64,000 nucleotides of DNA. Source: Anastatus disparis. Lineage: Eukaryota; Arthropoda; Insecta; Hymenoptera; Eupelmidae. The number at the start of each line of letters is the position of its first letter. Position 1 is the first letter of the stretch. Location: NCBI GenBank assembly GCA_017163975.1, contig JAFFSR010000394.1, positions 684,501 through 748,500 of the forward strand. The letters are read 5' to 3'. The notes under the pieces are model-generated. The model did not search any database. It was not told where the DNA came from and was given only the letters and a program-made list of their open reading frames with translations. Position numbers and translations under genes: made by a program. Positions 11,648-23,650 of this stretch are shown piece by piece.

Positions 11648-12526
11648 GATTTGGCTATCGTATTGTTATCAAAGGGTCTAGCCAGGTAAGATAGGTGAAT
11701 TGGCCCCAGAAGCAGAGAGAAAAAATGATATAGCCATTATATTCTATATAAAAAAATATACCTCCATACAAATTTTCAGCCTTCTAAACCTAAACCTAAC
11801 CTCAAAAACGCAATTTTTTATTTTTTGAGTCTCTTAGCTCTATCTCCGTCAATTTTTAAGCTAGAATACTCTTTTTTTTTAAATTTAGGTTTTTTGAAGC
11901 CCTATAAATTAGTCTCCAAAGATTTTTTTGTAGGTGCAAAATTCAAATTTCTAGAGACGTTTGAAAATTTTTTCTTGAGATATTTCAAAAACTAAGATAG
12001 ACAACACTTTGGAAAAAATATATAATATTTATTTATGCACCAAAAGTATGTAAAAATTTTTTCAGATCTTTAAAAGTGGTGGAACAACGTCAAAAAGGAA
12101 AAAAACGGGTTTTTTGCGTATTTTTGCCTATACACGGCCTAGCCCTCGTATCTTACACTTCTGTTTGCAATATTTTTGAGTGAAATTTTATTTTTTGAGA
12201 CACTCTGGGCTGTAATATATCGAGATTAACTCGGAATTTTCCAATTTTCACGTTAAGGCGCTCCTAGAGACCTTAAAAACCCATTATACCAATAAAAAAA
12301 AATGTCCCACCAGGTGAAACTCGTATCATAATCCATGAAACTATGCATATATTCTTCTACAGTATATCTAAATATATATAATTCAATACTATAAACAGGA
12401 ATATACAGATATAGTGAATGTATTGTTTCGGATTATCACTCAAACACGACCTAACGGGAGCGATCATCCTAATTCTTCCCAGTACGCCCGAACTCATGTG
12501 TACTGCATTTCTATTCACAGAAACAG

Positions 12527-15330
12527 ATAGTAGATATAGGATGAATCAGCTGGTAGCTGCACAAATCTAGTTTAGAATAAGTTTTTTTTATTGAAATAAT
12601 ACTTATATCAGATATTATTTTATTGCTATCTTTTAAAGATACTTGTTATCTTTAGAGTGCACGACATGGTAATTTAGAGCGCCCTTCCAGGGTGTGATCA
12701 GTAAAATGTTTACATCCATCGTGCTAATAGTGCACCCAACAGTATTATGAAGTTAATACTTTATAATTTAAAAAATTAATTGATACTATCAATTTTATAT
12801 ACTTTAATTATTCAAATTATTTTTTGTTTTGGAATTAATGGAATTACATCATTTTTATGCTATTTAAAAGATGGAAATTTCACCCTGTATGTAGAATTTC
12901 AGAAAGCATATATTATTATATCGAATCATGCATAATAAGTAGGTACGATGAAAATTAAGTACAACTTGAAACTTGAGTATCGTTACTTGAGTATCAGCTG
13001 CTGCTTCATTTTTTATATGAAATATAAAAGCACACAGATATGATAGTCGTCGGTAAAGATGTCATACTCAATTAAAGTAACAGCTTATACTCAAGTAACG
13101 ATACTTAAATTCTAAGTGATACTCAATACTCAAGTCACGACTATTAATTCGAGCCTTAATCAGGGAGCTTCACTTTGTCTATACGATCTATGTCTGTCTT
13201 TATTGGCAGCTCCAGGCGTAACTATTGATGGATTTTACTTAGTACATAGGTCTTCTATTTTTAGTCTCCATGGTCCATAGCAACAACAAATAGTTTGTTT
13301 TCTCTAGTATTCATGTTATATCTTGCATGTGCAATTCCAATTAGTGAATAAATGAGACTTGTCATAAGACTAATTAAACTAGAACAACTACAAATTACAC
13401 TTGATTATTGGCAATTTGTTGTCAAGTGATATTTGGTTACTTATTTCATAAGTTAATATTCTGTATATTTTATGTTTTGTAGGATTATAAATATTGAATT
13501 ACACACAAAAAAAATTAAAAAATAACCTTCATGTATACAATCTTAATTAAAATAATTTATATTATATTTGTGAATGTGTTTGTTTGTATGTAATATGCAT
13601 TTTAAACTATGAAAAAATGTATACAAATTATATAGAAGTATCTGAAATATTTTTGTATGTTGATCTATCGGAAGACTTAATCGCAATTTTTGTTTAAAAC
13701 TATCATTTGCATTGTAGCCTATATTATTTTGATACCATTTTTGGACTTTTGATTCATTTTTATAGTGCAAAGAAAAGCTAATGAACTAAATTGTAAATAT
13801 TATAGTAAATTAAATTATTATAGAATTTTGTTTCTGTTAATTTTTATTAAAAAGTTTTTGTAAATATTACTTACTAAATAAGCATTTACCAGAAAAAAAT
13901 CTTTATTCAAGCAGAATCTTTGAAATTTATTATGACAATGGTTACATTTTATCATATCTATTATATTTTATGAGAATGAGTAAGAGTCCAATACAAAACT
14001 CTATTGAGTTTTATACAAAAATTATGATGAGACCTACTATCTAGGTAGATATTGATATTCTTTGTTTGTTTTAATATGTATCTTTAATCTTATACGTGCT
14101 TCTTTACTTATGGAAGTATATTTCTTTGCATGGCATTACAAAAGATCTGATAGTTGCAAGGACTTTTATTTTTTAATATCTACTGAATATTTAGATAAAA
14201 ATAATTATAACTGATTTTCTTCTTAGTCAAGTATTTACATAAGAATTTTCACTTTTAATTTAATGATACTTATGACTTACAATATTCAAATGTAAGTTTC
14301 TTATATATATAATTTGGTGAGAGGCGAGGTAGTAACAGTCATTACTATCTACATGTAAAGTAGATATAAAAAACTGCAACTTGTTACGAGTGTCAGATCT
14401 TCTTTAACATTGTACAAAAAAATATCCTCTCGTTAATGAAGAAAAAAATGTAAAAATATAAATAGATATTAAAATGTTAAAGAATAATAATAGATCCATC
14501 TAGATAATTAGTTTTATTATTATTTTTTACAAACCCCTTTACAATCTTATACCTGTACCTAAATAAAATAAGAATAAACTCAGAAAATCATTTCAACGTT
14601 TATTACCTTACAGTAGTAGTCAATGGTCCACTGCTATAGCGAAGAAATCAAGTATTAGATTGTAAGTGTTGTATGAATGTATCCAGATGACCAATTAGCG
14701 GAGCCTATAAAAAGCCTTAAAGTGTTTGGTTACAATGTCCTACAACTTTGTTGATAGTAATCTAATGGTCGAACAAAAGAAAATATATTCCAAAATTTTA
14801 TTTATAATCAAAATTAACTAAACTGAATCATACTATAATTATACATATTTTAATGTATGTGTATGTATGAATATATATATTATAACCAAAAAATTGTATT
14901 TCTTACATATTTTTAGATAACAATAAATGTAACTGATTTTATAAACTTTTTTAGATTACGTTATAAAAAAGCATTTTCTTTGAATCAATACTTTTTTATT
15001 TGATAATCAAATGAGTTTAGTAATCAAAAATAGAATAATATAGATGGTTAATTATTTTTATTATAAGCAAGTTAAAGTTATAGATGGAAAATAAAGAAAT
15101 CATTCAAATATTTGCAATACCTGAGATAAAAGATCCTTGCATGAGATAAATTAATTTAATTATCAAATTACATTAATTTTTCTCAAGCAAAGATGTTTTA
15201 TCTCAGGTATTTCAAATATTTAAATGATAGTTTTAATCATTAATTAATCTTAAAATTAGACATCCATTGCCTTGAAACAAGTGATCGAATAACTTTTTTA
15301 GCAAATAGGTGGTTAAAGCTCCTGCGAATC
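12527..15330. other. AT-rich interior of the Spy-like element
   Basis: No gene recognised. It contains an imperfect inverted repeat at 12,965-13,135 built on ACTTGAGTAT / ATACTCAAGT words, and a second, better hairpin at 15,097-15,226. Confidence 0.5.
15097..15226. repeat. Imperfect hairpin (~55-bp arms)
   Basis: CATTCAAATATTTGCAATAC with CTGAGATAAAAGATC on the left pairs with a mirrored segment ending GGTATTTCAAATATTTAAAT on the right; a few mismatches; loop near 15,160. Could be a small MITE nested in the element. Confidence 0.55.
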
Positions 15331-16261
15331 CTGTTTCTGTAAATAGAAATGCAGTACACATGAGTTCGGGCGTACTGGGAAGAATTAGGATGATTGCTTC
15401 CGTTAGGTCATGTTTGAGTGATAATCCGAAACAATACATTCACTATATCTGTATATTCCTGTTTATAGTATTGAATTATATATATTTAGATATACTGTAG
15501 AAGAATATATTCATTGTTTTATGGATTATGATACGAGTTTCACCTGGCGGGACATTTTTTTTTTATTAGTATAATGGGTTTTTAAGGTCTCTAGGAGCGC
15601 CTTAACGTGAAAATTGGAAAATTCCGAGTTAATCTCGATATATTATAGCCCAGAGTGTTTCAAAAAATAAAATTTCACTCAAAATTATTGCAAACGGAAG
15701 TGTAAGATACGAGGGCTAGGCCGTGTATAGGCAAAAATACGCAAAAAAACCGTTTTTTTCCTTTTTGACGTTGTTCCACCACTTTTAAAGATCTGAAAAA
15801 ATTTTTACATACTTTTGGTGCATAAATAAATATTATATATTTTTTCCAAAGTGTCGTCTATCTTAGTTTTTGAAATATCTCAAGAAAAAATTTTCAAACG
15901 TCTCTAGAAATTTGAATTTTGCACCTACAAAAAAATCATCGGAGACTAATTTGTAGGGCTTCAAAAAACCTAAATTTAAAAAAAAAAAAGTATTCTAGCT
16001 TAAAAATTGACGGAGATAGAGCTAAGAGACTCAAAAAATGAAAAATGGCGTTTTTGAGGTTAGGTTTAGGTTTAGAAGGCTGAAAATTTGTATAGAGGTA
16101 TATTTTTTTATATAGAATATAATGGCTATATCAGTTTTTCTCTCTGCTTCTGGGGCCAATTCACCTATCTTACCCGGGTAGACCCTTTTTTGGGTTTCGC
16201 GTGTTTCAGTAGATGAGCACCAGCGTACGCTGATGGTGCAGAAAGATTATAGTAATAATGC

Positions 16262-16987
16262 TCAAGATTGTCCGGCTTTATCGTCTCCTTTTTCTTTTCC
16301 TCCTTTTTTTTCATTGCTCCTCCTCCTCCTCTCACAAACTAGCTTTTTCTCTCTCTTTGGTTGTCTTTTAAATATATTTTTAATGCGTTTTAATAATTTA
16401 TTAAATGCAATTTTGCTGATCATGCACAAAAAAGTAATACCAGCTGCAGTTTTTTCATTACCATCTGCAGACTCTGAGAGCATGCGTGAAAATGCTTGTT
16501 CAACCAACAGTCTGTCGGCTTTTATATGATTCATTATTTTTTTATTTGAATAAGAAATATCGTGCTCTAGACAGGCATTGTCAACAGGATTTTTTCCTCT
16601 CTGATCACATCTGAGACGCTCTTCGACATGCGTGGCAGGGCCGAGAAACTGGTAGTCTGGTAAATGCATTTCAAAGGGTACAACTGAAATTAATCGGTCT
16701 ACAAAAGTACCAGTTTCCTCCTCCTCCTCCTCTTCCTCCACCCCTCCATCACTTCCTTCCATGCTTCCACATACGGTCCATCTCAGCTGTTCGGTGCGAC
16801 TCTTTTTTGTAGGAATTGATGGCATAGCTACCAACACACTACCAACTTTTTTACGCTTTTTCGCACTCTTAACTCTTTTCTTCTTTACGCTCGTTTGACT
16901 AGTAGCTGTGAAAGTATAATAACCTTCGTTTTCTGACGATGATGACAGCGATGACTCAGGACTATGGGATGCAATCGTACGCCACAA
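16262..16987 (-). CDS. Phospholipase A2-domain capsid protein, Maverick copy 1
   Basis: An open frame of about 241 codons. An N-terminal basic/Ser-rich segment and a Glu run (residues ~84-91) precede a phospholipase A2 fold of the parvovirus VP1 type: FLGPATHVEERLR (Ca-binding loop position), then DNACLEHDISYS with the His-Asp active-site pair, then HIKADRLL. The C-terminal ~50 residues are strongly basic. In virions with such domains the enzyme helps the particle leave endosomes; here that role is inferred. The Gly of the usual GPGT loop is Ala in this copy. Start uncertain: no ATG at the expected N-terminus, only TTG. This copy lacks the frameshift and stop that break the gene in copy 2. 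Confidence 0.7.
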   Translation of the reverse strand: MWRTIASHSPESSLSSSSENEGYYTFTATSQTSVKKKRVKSAKKRKKVGSVLVAMPSIPTKKSRTEQLRWTVCGSMEGSDGGVEEEEEEEETGTFVDRLISVVPFEMHLPDYQFLGPATHVEERLRCDQRGKNPVDNACLEHDISYSNKKIMNHIKADRLLVEQAFSRMLSESADGNEKTAAGITFLCMISKIAFNKLLKRIKNIFKRQPKREKKLVCERRRRSNEKKGGKEKGDDKAGQS

Positions 16988-17050
16988 TTAATCGTTACCA
17001 ATGAATCCTTGAGGTATACTAACTTATCGCAAGACGCGTGCAAACTGTTT

Positions 17051-17368
17051 TTATCCGCGTGGTGGTGGTCTTTTTCTACTTCTTATAGCTTTGTTCACTA
17101 AATCGACAATATAAGTACTCTTGACAACAGCGCCATCTAGCTTGATTATACCACGACTATACCATTCAATATTACCAGCTTGCCGCAAGTATTTAATGAG
17201 ATGCCTAGCATTGCTTTGAAATTTCTGCGGTGTAGACTCGACAAGCTGTTCGATCCAGCACAACCATCGCATCGCCTTCATAGACTGTTTATTTGCTTTC
17301 CTATAGCCACCTTGAGGTATAATACCTATTGTACATTTTTGTAAAAATTTTTTTCTATTCACACGCAT
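17051..17368 (-). pseudogene. Deletion-junction ORF: polB fragment joined to core-protein C-terminus (copy 1)
   Basis: About the first 43 residues correspond to the DNA polymerase B segment found at 31,100-31,215 in copy 2 (RKKFLQKCTIGIIPQGGYRK, ending AMRWLCWIE). The rest corresponds to the C-terminal part of the small core/virion protein at 35,080-35,250 (QKFQSNARHLIKYLRQAGNI and DLVNKAI). The intervening ~3.85 kb, with the polymerase catalytic domain, the PPP1R15-like gene, the ATPase and a small basic gene, is deleted. The junction keeps an open frame by chance. No function is expected from the fused product. Confidence 0.8.
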
Positions 17369-19738
17369 GCAAGAAGATGCGATAGTGGCACACTCTACAA
17401 ACGATCTGTATTATATATTATACATATATATGTACATTCAATGAAGATCTTGCGAAAAGCCAGACAAATTTAGTAAAATTTTTACATCTTGCTTACAGTA
17501 TTTTATAATTTCATTTCTAAAATTGAATATATAATTCTCAGCTTTTTTTTCGTTATACCACTGCATAAATTCGCATCGCTCTTCGATCTTCATCCAATCT
17601 GGCGAAAAAGTACATATCGATGGCATTTCTCCTACGTAATTCTGATTTTTCGGTGTATTGAAAAGATGAGAAAACGTACCTTCCTCAATATTAACAAGAC
17701 CATAAGCTTTTAGTAGTGCAGCTGAACTCATATGTAGATATTTCAAACTATCTATGAATTTAACCAATAAAATTTCCATTATTATTATTTTTGACCTGTT
17801 TAAAATTACATTTGGCTAATTTCTGAGATCTTTACGTTCTGTTAAATATTTAAGAATAAATTTTGCATTAAAACCCTGCGCGTTGAGTGCTATACAAATG
17901 ATTTGTTTGAAATTTTTTCTTGGTGCCAAAGCCAAATCGACTAGCTGCTTCACAGGGTCAATTTCAAACACATATTAGCGCATCCCACATACTTTGCGAG
18001 AATTTGATACATTTTCATCGTTCAAACAGTAACCACATACTTGCTGGACAACACACAAATTTGGTACATGCAGCCTTACTTTTTTAGCCTTACAGCCTAA
18101 GATGCCCTCTGATTACTGAGTCTCAAAATCATAAAATAAATAAAAAATTTTTTTTTATTCATCCTGAATCCTTTTTTATCGACAATAGGCTGCATGTAAC
18201 GAAGAAGTTCTATTGGTCATTTATCATTACATGTTTTACAAAATATTGTATTACAATCATGTGGTTCTTTATCGTTGATGCGCACTGTGTTACTACATAC
18301 ACGACAAATTTTCATACTCTCGCATACAGACCGAGAACTATCGAAGAATTTTGAATTTTTACGATTTTTAAAACAAATGATACCGTAAAAATCTCTGCTA
18401 CATTGAAAAAATTATATTTTTTCCTGATTTATATCACAAGGAGGCTTCTGTAAACATTTATAGCATTTTTCACATTTATGACTTTTCGTATGACTAAATT
18501 TTTTATTGCAAAGTATACAGTAGCCTCGACTCCCACCCGCCGCAAGTGAATTTAAAATATGCTGGTAATGTCTGGAATTTCCATAATACATGATATTTAG
18601 AGTATGTCTAACGACATTATCAACGTCGTGTACCAAACGTGTACCATCGTAAAGCGGCCTATATCCACGAGCAAAATTTTGAAATGAATAAATGACGATT
18701 GCGAATCCGAAGAGTGCATAATATTCTTGAAATAATTTAATCTCCTCTATACCACAGCCCGTCTCGGGTATCGTAACTCTCGCAGCTCTGACAAGTTTCA
18801 ATGCTTACACTTTCTGATATTGTGCTATATGGTGTCTTATTTTATTCCATCTGTCGTGGGAAATTCCATTACGTGTTTGACCACGTATGTCGTATACGTG
18901 AGCAGCGACTAGCGAGCGTGGAAGACAAAGACTGTCGCAATTTTCAATATTTAGAATGGATTTCTTGAAAACTGATTCGCTAGTGAGAGACACACAACCT
19001 CGGCCCTCTGGTTTAGTCACAGTACTGACTTCAACATGTAAAACATCGTCAATTCCTTAACCATTATTACTCTGCGCTATACTAGCTATCAGTTCGAGTA
19101 AATCTACCGGTGAAAAATCACGAAGCAGTCTAAAAGAAATTCATAGAGGTCGGTACACAAAATGTTCAGTGCTTATGGTCATGCCGATATAATCTGATGG
19201 CTGTACATATTCACACACGTTACGATATAAATCGTTTATAGCGTTCTCCGACCAACCATATACATTAGCATTAGCTGGTGGAAGTAATATCGACACTCTT
19301 AATTGTCGCCCTTGAAGCTTAAACTGTTTGTAATATTATGAAGTTTCTTCATGAATGGTAATGTGTTTCTGAGCAGAAGTACCATCTCCCTGTTGAAGAC
19401 ATTCGTCTACAATACTGTGCAATAATATATAAGAATTAATACAATTATAAAATTACATACACCTCAATAGTTGAGATCTTCTGTACCTGGTGTCGATATT
19501 GCAGATAATGTAGTTTCAGGTAAAACTATTTTATTCGATGTTTGAACCCCCTCCAACATTGTGTTTGGAGTACTATGATCATAAGTCACGTGATCATCTA
19601 ACGAATTTATCACTTCTCGTACTTCTTCGGTAGGCGACAGTAGTGCAGGATCTCTCGAACTAAGCAGCTGTTTTTCTGCTGACAGAAGATTCATCAGTAA
19701 TTCATTCCTATCACTGTCCTCCATCATGTTTCGCAGGT
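17369..19738 (-). pseudogene. PolB: DNA polymerase B exons 2-3, Maverick copy 1 (broken)
   Basis: Exon 2 begins at 19,738 after a TTTTCAG acceptor and reads MMEDSDRNELLMNLL to a CCAG/GTACAG donor near 19,492. Exon 3 resumes near 19,412 and is seen as fragments: KPEGRGCVSLTSESVFKKSI (18,805-19,020), RAARVTIPETGCGIEEIKLF plus a Cys-rich knuckle region (18,412-18,801), and MEILLVKFIDSLKYLHM through YCKQDVKIL, the Exo III motif (17,438-17,779). Stops and frameshifts separate them. The Exo II position reads GFNAKFIL where Asp is expected. The polymerase motifs A-C are lost in the internal deletion. Confidence 0.85.
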
Positions 19739-20297
19739 CTGAAAATTTTTAATATCATATCTATTAAAGTTACACTATTTTAAACAGAAAAGTCTTATCT
19801 CGCGAAATTCCCCAATCATAAATAAAAAATCTATAGATTATTGATCCGATATTGGAAATTGATATTTTTTTGTAAAACATATTTTTGGATTTATCATTGT
19901 ATTTACAACAAAAGGTCTTATCCCGCGAAATTCTTCGACCATAAATAAAAAATTTATAGATTATTGATCCAATATTAAAAATCGATATTTTTGTGAAACA
20001 TATTTTTGGATTTATCATTGTATTTACAACATAAAAATATTATCTTGCAAAATTTTTTGACCGTAAATAAATAAGTTATTGAGTATTGGTTCGATATTGT
20101 AAATCAATATTTCTTGTAAAACTTATTTTTGGATTTCTTATTTTATTTACAACATAAAAGTCTAATCCCGCGAAATTATCCGGTGGTAAATAAAAAAGAT
20201 GTAGATTATTGAACGATTTTTGGCTACGCTTTTGTGATTTTAAAATACATTTCTAGGTTTGTTATTGGATTCATGATAGAAAATATGCATAACTTAC
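19739..20297 (-). repeat. polB intron 1 of copy 1, expanded by a ~123-bp tandem repeat
   Basis: The intron has a GTAAGT donor and CAG acceptor on the minus strand. It contains four copies of a ~123-bp unit recognised by (T)CTTATCCCGCGAAATT at about 19,788, 19,912, 20,036 and 20,160, with ATAGATTATTGATCC and TTTTTGGATTTATCATT inside each. The equivalent intron in copy 2 is 244 bp with only about 1.5 units, so the array has expanded in copy 1. Confidence 0.8.
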
Positions 20298-20620
20298 CTG
20301 TAGTGACGCGATGATGTAATATGAGATGTCTGACTTGAGGTGCATTTTGCATTCCTCTGCTCATAATACAGCGACAAATTATATCAAGTATCTGATCATC
20401 GGTAAAAATATTTCGCTTAAACATATTGGCTAAAGTACGTAGTCCGCAAAGTCCTATGATGAATTCAACCTTTTTTAACAGCTCATTCATAGAGCAAGTT
20501 TTCAAATTTTTGCGCCATGTGTAATTACAAAATAGTCTTATTTGTGGTTCACGAAGGAGAGCCACATTTAAAATAGCTATTAAGATATTATATAAGTCTT
20601 TTTTATTTATTTTCTTTTTT
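20298..20620 (-). pseudogene. PolB: polB exon 1, Maverick copy 1
   Basis: Reads ALLREPQIRLFCNYTWRKNL through QVRHLILHHRVTTG and ends at a GTAAGT donor, matching exon 1 of copy 2. It retains a ~43-residue middle block (around GLCGLRTLANMFKRN and DIICRCIMSRGM) that copy 2 has lost in frame. The upstream ATG seen in copy 2 is not preserved here. Encodes the extreme N-terminus of the polymerase; no domain recognised. Confidence 0.65.
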
Positions 20621-21490
20621 ATTATTCTTCTTTGAATGTTGAAACTCAGAATGATATCAGAACCGTAAATCGTTGTCTATTTATACCAAAATTAAATCAT
20701 AAATTCAAGGGTGAGCATGCGCGTAAAAATACAATATATAACTTGTCGAAACCTGTAAAAATAATTTGATATTTAAACTTCTAACGTAGCAAGAAATATT
20801 TTAGTTTTATGAGAACCACCGAGCAGTATGTACGTGAGTACGTAATTCATATTCTGATTAATAATGTTTTAATAGTTATTAACAATTCATTAAAAATTTC
20901 ATATAAAATATTAATTTAGCATGTACATAATTAAAACTCAGGTTGCCATTATTTTGCTTATGAGAAGGTGGGACTTTTTTCTTTAAGGCGTGTGTTATAC
21001 ACTCTCATTCGTCTAACGTGTCGCGCTTATTAAACTTGGGGTAATCTTATTACAACGAATGACTTGAGTGCATCTCTTAAGAACACCCATTCCACATTGT
21101 CATAGTAATAGCTATTATACTACTTAAATCTTTGTACTTTACATACTTTATACATGCACTTAATTTGCATATGCACCTTATTTGCATACGTATTTGAACT
21201 ATTAATAAATATCGATATTAGGTAATATCTTTAATATATAAATTGAGCATTATTTTATTACATATACATCTACTATCAAAACAACGGATGGTATAGCTCT
21301 TTCTTTTTTATAATAGCCTGATACTTTTTTCTTATTTCTATCGTGAATTGTCGATATTTATTGCGTGATGATTGATAATTTATGAATAATAATTTTTAAA
21401 TAATAAATATTTTTCTATGTAATATATTCGATTTTGATAAATATTTATATTTACATATAATTTGCATATGTATGTATATATATATATACT
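20621..21490 (-). other. Promoter-side and terminal region of Maverick copy 1
   Basis: Non-coding AT-rich DNA. Segments such as CTTATGAGAAGGTGGGACTT (near 20,960) and CCTGATACTTTTTTCTTAT (near 21,320) through the AATTTGCATATGTATG block are the inverted counterparts of 27,460-27,490 and 26,600-26,740 in copy 2. The exact element end near 21,490 (a run ACTAGGGGGGTTCCCCC) is uncertain. Confidence 0.55.
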
Positions 21491-23409
21491 AGGGGGGTTC
21501 CCCCTATGCTCGCTCCACTCTCCAACCTCCCGAATACACACTGCTGACAGTCAATTTCAAAGTAAATAGAAGAGTAGGACATAGTGAATCTAAATTTTAT
21601 AGGTTGAAAAAAGTTCAATAGAAAACATTGATACATAAAAATATAAGATATGAAGTTATAGAATTAAAATTAATAAAAAAAAGATGGTTTAACGCGACAT
21701 TCAAAAGTTCACAATGAATCAAACATATATTTTTGGAATGAATTAACAATAGAATAGTAAATAACAATAAAATTTCAAGTTATGATTGTTGCGATGTGAG
21801 AATTTAGTTATAGTTAAAATTTCAATAAACAAATTATTAAAATAAGTTAATATAACTTTGCCCGTCCCCGCATGCAAAATTCGGTCTGTCGAAAAGAAAG
21901 AATCTTTAATTTATTTGAGAGCGCCAGACAGACCTCCGGCTAACTCGTCGGCAAGCATGAACCTCGGCTGTCTTGGTTCGAGAAGTGGGCGACTCCTGGT
22001 GTTAGTTTTATTAAGCTGAAATTGGGAGAGGTATACGCACACACGGAAAGGAATAAATGTTACTGGTTTAAATTTCAACACTTTATTTTAAAATTTGAAT
22101 TTTAATTTATAACAAACAAAAAAAAATTATATATAGGTAATTTTTATATTTAACGCTCGGTCTATAAACTTTATTCTATGAAATTTATTACTCGCGCATA
22201 CTCATAACCCATACAATAAAGAAAAATTTTATTTATGTAACACTTCAACTGATATAATAGTCTTTAATTCTAGTAGTAGTAACAAAAAAAAATTCTATTT
22301 CACGGTATGGTCGACGTAAGCGACCTCGCTCTTCTCCTTTTCGACAATATGGCTACTAAGAACCCGCGCACTTATCTCTCTCTCTCTCACACTAATCCTA
22401 CGTGTCTATCAGTTTGTTGGTTTAATTACCGGTTAATAAAATTTAATAAAAAAAAATAATAATTATTTAAACTTTTCATTCTAATTACTATAGTTAATTT
22501 AACTTAATTTAATTTTACGGTCAACGAAACCGTTAGACACGTGGTCGACTTTGCACTCCCGGACTCTCGAAATTTTATTATGTATCCAAGAAAATTTAAT
22601 ATTTAATTATGATTTCTGACGGTCTACAAATTAATTCTCAATTTATTTAATTTTCTAGTCAACGCAGACTAGGCAAGAGAATTTAATTTACAAGATGGCC
22701 GCTAAGGCCCGCGTCATGAAATGTGTTACGTAATACGCACCACTATGTCCACCGATCTCAAATTTGAATTCCCGGTCAATCAAAAGAAATCTTATTATAA
22801 CAATTTCTTTAATATAATTAAATTAAAAGAGAATTTAACCGGTCAACGAAATCGTTGAACACGTGGTCAAAATTTAATTTCACTTTATCGGTCTACAAAT
22901 CAAACTTTTACAATCAAATTTTACGAATTTATAACTACGCCTCGGAACAATTAAGATTTCTAATTTTACTAGTTAACGCTATCACAATCACTTAAATTTT
23001 ACTTTATACGCCCGCACTGAATTTACACTTTTAGTCGGCGAGAGCCGTTAGTTACAAAAAAAATATCTTTATCGATTCAGACTACAGTCCACTCACCGTT
23101 GTATGAAAAATCTTGTTGACAACAGGAACTTGGTCGGTGACAGCGACAGTCTGGTCAACGATGGCGGTGATGGGCCTCAGGTTCGTATATCTCTCTCTCT
23201 CTCTCTTTCTCTCTTTCTCTCTGCACAAAGCAACTCCTGGTCGACGCCGGCTGCGGAAAATAGGTTATTGGAGGATCCGGGCAGTGAAAATCTCCTTCTG
23301 GGAATCCCTCTGTTCAACTGCTCCGTGGTCTATCCAAAACTCTGCAATCTCTACACAGCTACCCAAAAAGCGAATGAAAATCTCTAAGTTACTTGTTTCA
23401 AGGAATCAG
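21491..23409. other. Unassigned non-coding DNA between the two Mavericks
   Basis: No convincing gene. A diverged internal repeat with a spacing of about 320 bp is visible: GGTCAACGAAACCGTTAGAC at about 22,518 and GGTCAACGAAATCGTTGAAC at about 22,840, each followed by ACGTGGTC. Short CT microsatellites occur at 22,375-22,390 and 23,190-23,222. The region could be the long terminal or leader part of a retroelement, but I see no coding domain to support that. Confidence 0.4.
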
Positions 23410-23650
23410 TTAACCCTTTGAGGGGCAGTGGTACGTATTTGTCCCACCTATTTGGTTTTGGATTTTTCCGTATTTCTAAAACGTATATGCCTTTTTAAGA
23501 CATCTATAAGACTTTTTGAACTCTTGAATACCTGATTTATTAGATTTTATAGAGAAATTGCAAATATTCATTAATTGAAGTATTTGTTATAAACAATTAA
23601 TCTCAAAAAACCCGTTTTTTTACAGAAAAATGTGCCCCTCAAAGGGTTAA
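23410..23650. mobile_element. TTAA-flanked MITE (~241 bp)
   Basis: Starts TTAACCCTTTGAGGGGCA and ends TGCCCCTCAAAGGGTTAA, a perfect terminal inverted repeat with TTAA at both ends. TTAA duplication and a CCCTTTG-type terminus are features of piggyBac-type elements. There is no coding capacity, so it is a non-autonomous MITE. Confidence 0.85.

Larger units (their letters stand above)
11674..16185. mobile_element. 4.5-kb TIR element, Spy-like (no target duplication)
   Basis: Inverted repeats of about 853 bp (11,674-12,526 and 15,331-16,185) start GGGTCTAGCCAGGTAAGATA and end TAGACCC. The flanks, ATCAAA on the left and TTTTTTGGG on the right, are contiguous in Maverick copy 2 (complement of 36,099-36,113), so insertion duplicated nothing. 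The AAA/TTT junction, the GGG start and the absence of a target duplication are what I recall for Spy transposons, relatives of the PIF/Harbinger-ISL2EU group. The 2.8-kb interior (12,527-15,330) is AT-rich and holds no transposase I can recognise, so this looks non-autonomous or decayed. Confidence 0.7.
11648..21490 (-). mobile_element. Maverick/Polinton copy 1 (truncated, internally deleted, with a 4.5-kb insertion)
   Basis: Reading on the minus strand from 21,490 it aligns with copy 2 from its left terminal region through polymerase exons 1-3. It then jumps from the middle of polB (homologous to about 31,217 in copy 2) to the core gene (about 35,065), continues through the phospholipase gene and ends inside the integrase coding region at about 11,648 next to the Helitron. 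A separate element at 11,674-16,185 interrupts it. The two copies are clearly diverged (many amino-acid differences), so they are not a recent duplication. TIR-related sequence at 20,940-21,490 matches 26,590-27,490 in inverted orientation. Confidence 0.85.

Noticed and set aside
15233..15500. ORFs inside the inverted repeat of the Spy-like element
   Set aside because: Non-coding in the mirrored copy at 12.4-12.5 kb, where substitutions and stops do not respect codons.
16055..16080. Insect telomere-like TTAGG repeats (GGTTAGGTTTAGGTTTAG)
   Set aside because: Only three imperfect units, present in both arms of the inverted repeat; part of the transposon, not a telomere tract.
23103..23421. 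Two overlapping ~100-codon ORFs
   Set aside because: They depend on a CT microsatellite, have no recognisable domain and run into a MITE border.
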